Shown: positions 58,201-64,000 of the stretch, in pieces
Numbering within the stretch: position 1 is the stretch's first letter
How the letters are laid out: every line of letters begins with the position of its first letter
Origin: Undaria pinnatifida
Taxonomy: Eukaryota; Sar; Phaeophyceae; Laminariales; Alariaceae
Length of the DNA: 64,000 bases
Assembly: GCA_012845835.1 (NCBI GenBank)
Contig: JABAKD010000013.1
Span: 2,708,415 to 2,772,414, forward strand
Direction: 5' to 3'
The notes under the pieces: model-generated
Database searches by the model: none
What the model was told of the DNA's origin: nothing
The model's input: only the letters and a program-made list of their open reading frames with translations
Translations under genes and position numbers: made by a program

Positions 58201-61200
58201 TCGTACTCCTGACTCTTCGACCCCTACCAACGGCAAGGCTCGTTTGGACAGTGGGACAGCAAACTTCCTACTACAGCAAGGGTGCTGCGGCGGCGGCAAG
58301 CTCTTACTGGAGCCCGGCTATGGCTCTGACCTGGGCCAGGAGGGCGGCGCTAAGCGGGCGACAAGGCGCCCGTCTCCCTAGGTACGGTAGGCTGTGGTGA
58401 GAATTTTTATGGCAGGGGTTTCTCACCAAACTGGCGTCCGTGATGAGGGCGACCCCCTTGAGATCGACCGAGCGAAGGCTGTCCGAGCAGGCTGCCGCCA
58501 TCGCCTAATAGAAATCAAAAACACCGAAAGCAATAACGCGGGGAAGGGGAGTGGGTGACTCAAAAGCTATACTTGTTAGCGTCAGGTATATCGAGGGTGG
58601 AAATACCCTCCCCCCGCGAAATAAATGCACATGTGTCAACATAAAAAACCAGCAAATGTGCCCAGGGGCAAAAGTGTTGATGCCCCGAACTGTATTCCGG
58701 AGGGCATTCGAGTACGTGTCCGGCTCCGAAATTGACTACTCGAGCGTTGAAAAAAATGCATCAGTTTCCCTACCCGGATGCTGCACCCTAAACGTGTGCA
58801 TACGGTACGCACCCATCACGTAACGCACCCATCGGGGGGGGGGGGGGAAAGAGCCGAGCCAGAAAGTTACAGCGTGGAGCCTGCCCTGGGTCGGGGGATG
58901 GAACCTTCTCCGGACAGACTCCAAAGGCCTGTCCGCTTAGGGGGAGTTCACAGGGCTCAAAGCCTAATAAATAAAATGGCGTAGAATCGAAGCCCCTTTC
59001 ACAGAGCTACCAAAACCTATTTCGATGAAACGTCTACTGTAGCATCAAATCTCGTCAAACAGGAAGGGTAACAAACGACTCCGCATCAAATCCCGTCAAA
59101 CGGGGGGGGGGGGGGACGCCTCCGCGAAGAAGAATCGATGGGGAAGCAGGCGGGAGGGAGAGCGGAAGAGCCCAAAGAGCCCACCCCAGACCCTCGAGGG
59201 CACGCACGCATCCACGCACTGCCTCCACGCTTGCGAATTAACACAGCTCGCCGCCGCCAGCTTCAACTTTATTGCAACGCCACGCAGCAACGACAGCTCT
59301 ACTAGTTTCGATGATTTCCCTCGGGAAATAAACGGGCCTTTTTTTTTTCATATTTTTTTCTCTCCTCCCTCTTACGGGAAAACTAAACCTCAACCTCACC
59401 ACACTTTCCCACCCATTTTCAACACATGTCCAGCGCCAATGTAGCTCAAACGCAAGCGGGCGATCGAACAAAAAAACAACCGCCACCGTTGCTACAAGAG
59501 CATCGAAAACGGACCCGGCGCAAACGGGTACCTCTCGATCCCCCGCGAAGCCTCGGCTCCAGAAGGCACGCGTTGCATAAAATGAACGCGGTAGACATGC
59601 AGCACTTTTTTTTTTCTCTGCGATTCTTCACTGGAAGAGCTCAATCGTTTTTTAGTTATCATCGCATATATTCCCCCTGATAGCTATACTGTAGCTGCAA
59701 GGGGATTCGCCGACCTATATCGTTAATGAGGACACACGCCCAGCAATACGCGCGATCGGAGTATCGCACACACCTTGCAAAGATGAGTTTCGACGAAATC
59801 TTCGATCTCACAGCCGGAGTGTATTTTCATTTTTATAATATACTTTCCTAGCACGACTCTCGCGCTCTCTCCAAGTAGTAAAACTCAGACCCAGGGTCAC
59901 GTAGCGGGCCCTCCTCCTCCCACCCTCCCTCCCGACTACAGCAGCACGTGCCTTCAATTTTATCGCGAGGAGAATACAGCACGTTCTTCCCTCGTCCACT
60001 TGTGTCGAATTTTGCCTACCCACGCAGCGAGGAGGTCTCAGCAGTTGGTCCTATTTTTGCATCTATACACCCACCGAAGGACTTATTTCGTGAGAACACC
60101 AAAAATTGCAACCCCGTGAACGCTCACGAAACGAAAATAACCAGGGTACTCCTCGGGAATTTTCCCGTCACGGTTTTCCCGTCGTAATAGGCGGATACGG
60201 GACGGTAGCGGAATACCGTCAAAATTCGCGATACCGTATACCGCCCAAGTCGGTACCGTCAAAAAACGAGAATCCGCTTCCCGTTTAAAAAGTACCGTAT
60301 TTTTCAAAACCGCCAAAAAAATACCGTCATGATGCAGTACAGTAGCGGCCCCGATATAGCGGCACCCTGAATAGCGAAATGCCCTAAATAGCGGCACGAA
60401 AATCTCTTGACACCATCTTGACCCGATATAGCGGCAAATGCCCGCTATTCAGGATCGGGCCCTCATTAGCGGTAATTTGAGGTATTTCGCCACCGCGATA
60501 GCGGCAATCTGCTGTCCACAGGACCCCCTACAGCAGTAGGATACAGGATCCATACAGCAGTACAGCTGCAGTACAGCAGTACAGTACAGTACAGCAGTAC
60601 AGCAGCAGTACGCACCACGACGGTGGTGGGCGCCACAAGCACCTGCTCGCAAGCATCATGCCGGCATGCGCCGATCAAGAACTATGTAAACTCCCCAACA
60701 ACCCGCCGCTGGGCGAGGGACAAGGGCACCCCTGCTACACCGGGACGGCAGTCGGACATCAGAGCGTTCTTTTAATCACTGCGGACTTTATTCGGCAGAA
60801 ACCTGCGCCAAAGCGTCAAGGCAGGAGTTGATGTACTGTCACAGAGGGGTGATGTTTGATGTCATCATTTGATGCATCAATTGGTTCAGCGTACGAAATG
60901 TTCGGCCGGTTCTGGTACGTGTAGAGGTGATCAATACATGGTCCGTGATGAAAAAACATGCGCGCTACGCTGTGTGGCCTTTCTTTTCGACTGATTCTTT
61001 TTTTTATCCTTTGTACATCAGGTTACACTCGTAGGCTGCACAAGAGTAGGAGGCCTCGACAGCAGTACGAGTACAAGTACAGTACGGGGAGTGGTGGGTA
61101 GGAGATGGAGAGACCGTCTGCATGGATTCACGAGCAATACACGAGCAATACACGAGCAGTGAAGGCAATAACAATGACACAGCATCATACCTTGTCAGTA

Positions 61201-63440
61201 GAACACATGCCACTAACTTACAGCGCGCAGAGACGAAGATTCCGTGAGAATCAATCTGGCGTTGTAAACACAAGTACGAAGCTGTTTTCCCCCATAGCGG
61301 CAAATATACCGCTATTGAGGACTCATTAGCGGCTAAATCACCGCTATATGGGTATAGCGGAGTTGCCCTGAATAACGGCAATTTTGCCGCCTGGCACTAC
61401 ATGCCGCTATATCGGGGCCGCTACTGTACCGTCAAAAAAGTACCGCCATGTGCCAATACCGTCAAAAGAGTTCCGGCAAGACAAGTATGTCTGTGAACTG
61501 CCGGTAGTCCAGTAGGTAGCGGGCACGACGGTAATGTTTTAAACTGGAGTTCGGTCCTCACTGATGTCCTCTTTTTTTTTTTCATAACTTCCAGTAATTT
61601 TTTTTTCTTGTTGTAGGATTTTTGGTTCAGTTGGTTGCGTTTCGGAAGAACCAGAACCTCCTCTGCAGCGAATTTCACCTGATCACATGTATCGTATGTT
61701 CGGTACCGGGTATAGGCCATACCGTCATTTTTCAGTACCGTGCAAAAGGTACCGTCAACAAACGAGAAACCGTTTCCCGTTTTTAAAAGTACCGTCATTT
61801 TCAGAACCGTACAAAAAAACCCGTCATAATTCGCCGTACCGTATACCGCCAAAATCGGTACCGTCAAAAAATGAGAATCCGTTTCCCGTTTAAAAAGTAC
61901 CGTATATTTCAGAACCGTCAAACTTCGTACCGTCATCAAAAACCGGTACCGAGGAGTACCCTGAAAAAAAACGACGGCACAGGCATATCCGGAGAATAAT
62001 GAAATTTCGACGGTCTTGGGTTCCTTGAGAACAGGCCTCGAGAAGAAGAAAAAGTTCCACCAGATGAACAAAACCATGGCCAAGGTACAACACAAAAAAA
62101 AACTGTATGCCACCAAAAAAATTGCAGGAAAAAAGAACGAATTCCGACGACCTTCGGTTCGACAAGAACCGATCTCGAGAAAGATGCAAGTTGCTATTAT
62201 CGACAAGAACCGATCTCGAGAAAGATGCAAGTTGCTATTATACCGGATGAAAATCCCACGGCACAGGTATTTACCACGAAACAAATATTGAGGAACTACA
62301 AAAAAAAAAAACGAATTTCCGACCATTTCGGTTTAATAAACGGTGTAAAAAAAATCTCCGAAAGACAAAACGGGGCCACACTGCTAAAAAGGTCAAAACG
62401 AAAAAAAAACCGGGGCGTAGCGATTTCTGCGCGGATCCAGAAAATAGCCTTTCTTTTTCCGAACTTTTTTCTACATGGCTTTTTGGAAACCCCCCCCTGC
62501 TCCCTGTCCGTCTCCTTCAAAAAAAAAACTGAGGCCAAGACCTTTCTTTTGTGCTCCCCTGGCCGAAAACCCCCTCCTATCTCCCCGTCCGTCTACCCCA
62601 TAAGCAAAAGAAAAACTTGAAAACAACAAAACAGCAAAATGTCGGAGCGGACTTCAAAATCCCCTTCGCCTGTGCAACAAAAACGGGAAAGGCTGAGTGA
62701 GGCCGAAGGGTTAGGTCAAGGGGAGACGGGGGATGCGGTGCGGCACTTGGCACGATGAATAGTTGGTTTGTACTTGGGGAGGGAGGGGGAAGGGGAGGGG
62801 GAAGGGAGGGGGGGGGGGGGGGGTGCATGGCCTTAGTTTGGGTCTTAGCTATATCTCCCACGCCCCAACTACTCGGCAATAGTGTGTGAAAAAATGCCAT
62901 TTTGAAGGAGTTGAAAGCAGCCAGCGAAAAAAAAAAAATCTAAACAAAATTCCCGCACAACGCATGAAAACCAAAACCATCTCTCACCGTGACGGTTGCG
63001 TCGTCCACTTGCGCCAGACCTCGTAGGGACACGCTGGTCAGCCTCGACTTAAGCATAGCGTGCCCGGCACCGCAATCCTCGACAACGCCACCAGTCTTCC
63101 CCCCCTTTTCTTCCTCCACCCCTACTGTCTCCTGCTCCTCCTCCTCCTCCTCCCCCTCATCGACCTCCTCCTCATTCTCTTCCTCGTATTCCTCTTCCTC
63201 CTCCCCTTCTCCGTCCTTGTAGAGCGCGGCCGAACCGTTTCCCTCAAACGTCGCCCTCGCCTTCCCCTTCCCTTTCCCGTTCACTGTTCCTTTCCCCTTG
63301 CCTTTGCCCTTACCCTTCCCTTCACTCTTGCCTTTACCGCGGCCACTCCTTGCAACCCCGCGCAAAGCTGCGGCAGCCGCCCCCGTTCCTCGCCCGTTGC
63401 TCCTTGCTTCAAAAGTAGCATCAGCTGAGCTGCCGTCGTA
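55097..63440 (-). CDS. AMN1/RAD7-like leucine-rich-repeat protein, 3' three exons
   Basis: Exons are 63440-62988, 58504-58427 and 55297-55097, joined in phase 0 at both junctions with GTGAGA donors and TAG or CAG acceptors. The visible product (about 243 residues) has a Gly/Lys-rich basic stretch (GKGKGKGKGKG), a strongly acidic stretch (EEEEEYEEENEEEVDEGE), then leucine-rich repeats of 26-27 residues: RLTSVSLRGLAQVDDATVT, SLRSVDLKGVALITDASL, SLQSVDLSFCRATTDDGL and KLRSLGLWGCTQVGDRFL, ending REELVISRY and TGA. The cysteine-containing type is shared by AMN1, RAD7 and F-box proteins, which act in ubiquitin ligases or DNA repair. The 5' exons may lie beyond 64000. The RAD7 link rests on the charged N-terminus and C-terminal GHSREEL; it is a guess within the family. 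Confidence 0.75.
55298..58426 (-). other. intron of the LRR gene (about 3.1 kb)
   Basis: No further coding exon was found. It holds a ~60-bp tandem pair at 55814-55935 (ACATGAGCCYGAGTGCCACT), a short TTAGGG run at 57404-57421, a G tract near 57460, CCCAC repeats near 57522-57542, and frames on both strands without motifs. Confidence 0.55.
57404..57421 (+). repeat. short interstitial telomere-like run
   Basis: CAGGGTTAGGGTTAGGGTAG contains two to three TTAGGG units. It is too short to mean an old telomere fusion by itself. Confidence 0.7.
58427..58504 (-). CDS. LRR gene, 78-bp exon
   Basis: Acceptor CTATTAG at 58511-58505, donor GTGAGA at 58426-58421. The 26 codons read AMAAACSDSLRSVDLKGVAL then ITDASL. 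That is close to one repeat in register with the exons either side, so one exon adds or removes about one repeat without changing frame. Confidence 0.8.
59680..60090 (-). mobile_element. composite SINE-like element, second copy
   Basis: Read on the minus strand, the body (CCAACTGCTGAGACC, GACGAGGGAAGAACGTGC, GGGCCCGCTACGTGACCC) is followed at once by R1 (GAAAATACACTCCGGCTGTG, GATCGAAGATTTCGTCGAAA, CTCCGATCGCGCG). Compared with 11215-11905, it lacks the ~140-bp insert between body and R1, and its tRNA-like head is worn away. Confidence 0.72.
60190..60339 (+). repeat. TACCGTC repeat family, copy A
   Basis: Contains TACCGTATACCGCC, GGTACCGTCAAAAAACGAGA, CCCGTTTAAAAAGTACCGTA. The same words recur in order at 61745-61960. 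The copy is interrupted by the element starting at 60340. Confidence 0.8.
60340..61426. mobile_element. non-autonomous pogo/Tigger-like element (1087 bp)
   Basis: Perfect terminal inverted repeats of 25 bp begin CAGTAGCGGCCCCGATATAG, flanked by TA on both sides (60338-60339, 61427-61428). A CAGT-type start, TA target and ATATAGCGG-like inner words fit the pogo/Tigger branch of Tc1/mariner. Inside both ends, TAGCGGCA and its complement recur many times, giving imperfect sub-terminal inverted repeats. A CAGTA microsatellite lies at 60555-60612. No transposase was recognised, so it would depend on an enzyme made elsewhere. Confidence 0.82.
61428..61960 (+). repeat. TACCGTC repeat family, copies B and C
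   Basis: After the remainder of copy A, two more copies lie at about 61705-61810 and 61815-61940. Both include GGTACCGTC, GAGAAACCGTTTCCCG or GAGAATCCGTTTCCCG, and AAAAGTACCGT. On the minus strand they give a 301-codon frame (62326-61421) made of repeated TVLFKRETDSHFLTVP-type segments, which I do not treat as a gene. Confidence 0.8.
62160..62241 (+). repeat. 41-bp perfect tandem duplication
   Basis: Two copies (62160-62200 and 62201-62241) of a unit starting CGACAAGAACCGATCTCGAG. Confidence 0.9.
62988..63440 (-). CDS. LRR gene, exon with charged linker and first repeat
   Basis: The exon has 151 codons. The acceptor chosen is CAGCTGTTCCAG|TAC at 63441/63440, behind a long pyrimidine tract; the nearby CGTGCCAG is an alternative. 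It contains the basic Gly-Lys run, the acidic Glu run and CGAGHAMLKSRLTSVSLRGL, and ends with ...DDATVT before GTGAGA (62987-62982). Confidence 0.7.
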
Positions 63441-64000
63441 CTGGAACAGCTGGCACGTGGAGGGGGGGACCGTGGACGAGGGCAGAGGGGGTGGGGAGGT
63501 GGAGACAAGGGGGGGGTAAGGGGGGGAGTGAGGTGGGGGGGGATTTAGGCAGCGCGGTGTTGATCCTTGACCTGAGTGAAAAAAAAAAGGAAACCGCATG
63601 GATATGCGGTGGCAAATGGAAATGAGCATGAAAAAAAAACTCAGCTTGAACTTCGCACGTACGTAAAAAAATAAATCACGAAGAGCACATGTGCAAAAGA
63701 AAGCAAAAACGGAACGAAAAAAATAAATATATAAATAAAGGCCAGAAAAAATGAAGGAAGGAGGGGAAAGGGAAACGAGGCTCGAATTTTAAAAAAAATT
63801 GACACGCTTGCAAAACCAGAGTATGATACCGGCTACGCACTCTGTCGAACACACAGCTGACGTTGTGAAAAAATATACATACATCATATATTTAGTATAC
63901 AAGGTTCCCCTTCGGGAGGTGGACACGTGCCTCCCGGGGGCGACGCAAGTCGAATGACTACAACTAACTGATGATGATGAAGTATTTTGCAGAAGGTGTA
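63441..64000 (-). other. upstream intron or 5' region of the LRR gene
   Basis: Immediately upstream of the exon at 63440 is a pyrimidine-rich stretch (on the minus strand) suited to a splice acceptor. Beyond about 63600 the sequence is AT-rich with no recognisable exon, so the start of the gene probably lies outside the window. Confidence 0.45.

Larger units (their letters stand above)
58505..62987 (-). other. intron of the LRR gene (about 4.5 kb)
   Basis: The intron is inflated by insertions: a composite SINE copy (59680-60090), the TACCGTC repeat family (60190-60339, 61428-61960) and a pogo/Tigger-like element inside it (60340-61426), plus G tracts near 58836, 59102 and 62810. No extra leucine-rich repeat was found on the minus strand, so the exon chain given is the simplest one. 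Confidence 0.55.

Noticed and set aside
61421-62326. 301-codon minus-strand open frame, the longest uninterrupted frame free of Ns
   Set aside because: It runs through the TACCGTC repeats and A/T-rich filler, repeats its own segments, and lies within an intron of the LRR gene.

Overview
This is eukaryotic nuclear DNA. The coding remnants are split by GT-AG introns, and almost everything else is repeats: a satellite array, LTR and tyrosine-recombinase retroelements, short inverted-repeat transposons, SINE-like copies and minisatellites. I see no bacterial operons, no rRNA and no convincing intact tRNA. A large, intron-rich stramenopile genome, such as a brown alga, would fit: long introns, DIRS-like and chromodomain-bearing Ty3/gypsy elements, short TTAGGG runs, and cysteine-containing leucine-rich repeats. 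That assignment is an inference; no single sequence here proves it.

Layout. 1-4.2 kb: non-coding sequence with one small inverted-repeat element and one copy of a dispersed repeat (R1). 4.3-4.7 kb: the start of a satellite, cut by a 500-N gap. 5.2-7.4 kb: a DIRS-like retroelement remnant (reverse transcriptase, RNase H, tyrosine recombinase) broken by frameshifts. 7.4-12.5 kb: long C and G tracts, a 473-bp tandem duplication, and a tRNA-derived SINE fused to an R1 tail. 12.6-22.2 kb: mostly unassigned. It holds a possible first exon of an MFS transporter (14.86 kb), a broken CCCH zinc-finger gene on the minus strand (17.3-18.7 kb), and a GGCC-rich palindromic repeat that runs into a second 500-N gap. 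22.7-46.0 kb: a large satellite array with a period of about 312 bp. Its left part is organised as 8-monomer higher-order units, and it decays towards the right. A 395-bp inverted-repeat element sits in one unit, and a whole Ty3/gypsy chromovirus (34.0-42.0 kb, dead) splits the array. 46.9-48.6 kb: an 11-bp GCATCCCRTGG minisatellite that switches strand near 48.35 kb. 49-55 kb: unassigned, with a ~100-bp tandem repeat.

The best cellular gene lies at the right end on the minus strand. It is an AMN1/RAD7-like leucine-rich-repeat protein with three exons (63440-62988, 58504-58427, 55297-55097) that join in phase 0. The middle exon is 78 bp, close to one 26-27-residue repeat. Its introns of about 4.5 and 3.1 kb hold a SINE copy, a pogo/Tigger-like non-autonomous element and other repeats. 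Apart from this gene, nothing in the window appears to work together as a pathway; the window is a gene-poor, repeat-rich segment next to or inside a satellite domain.
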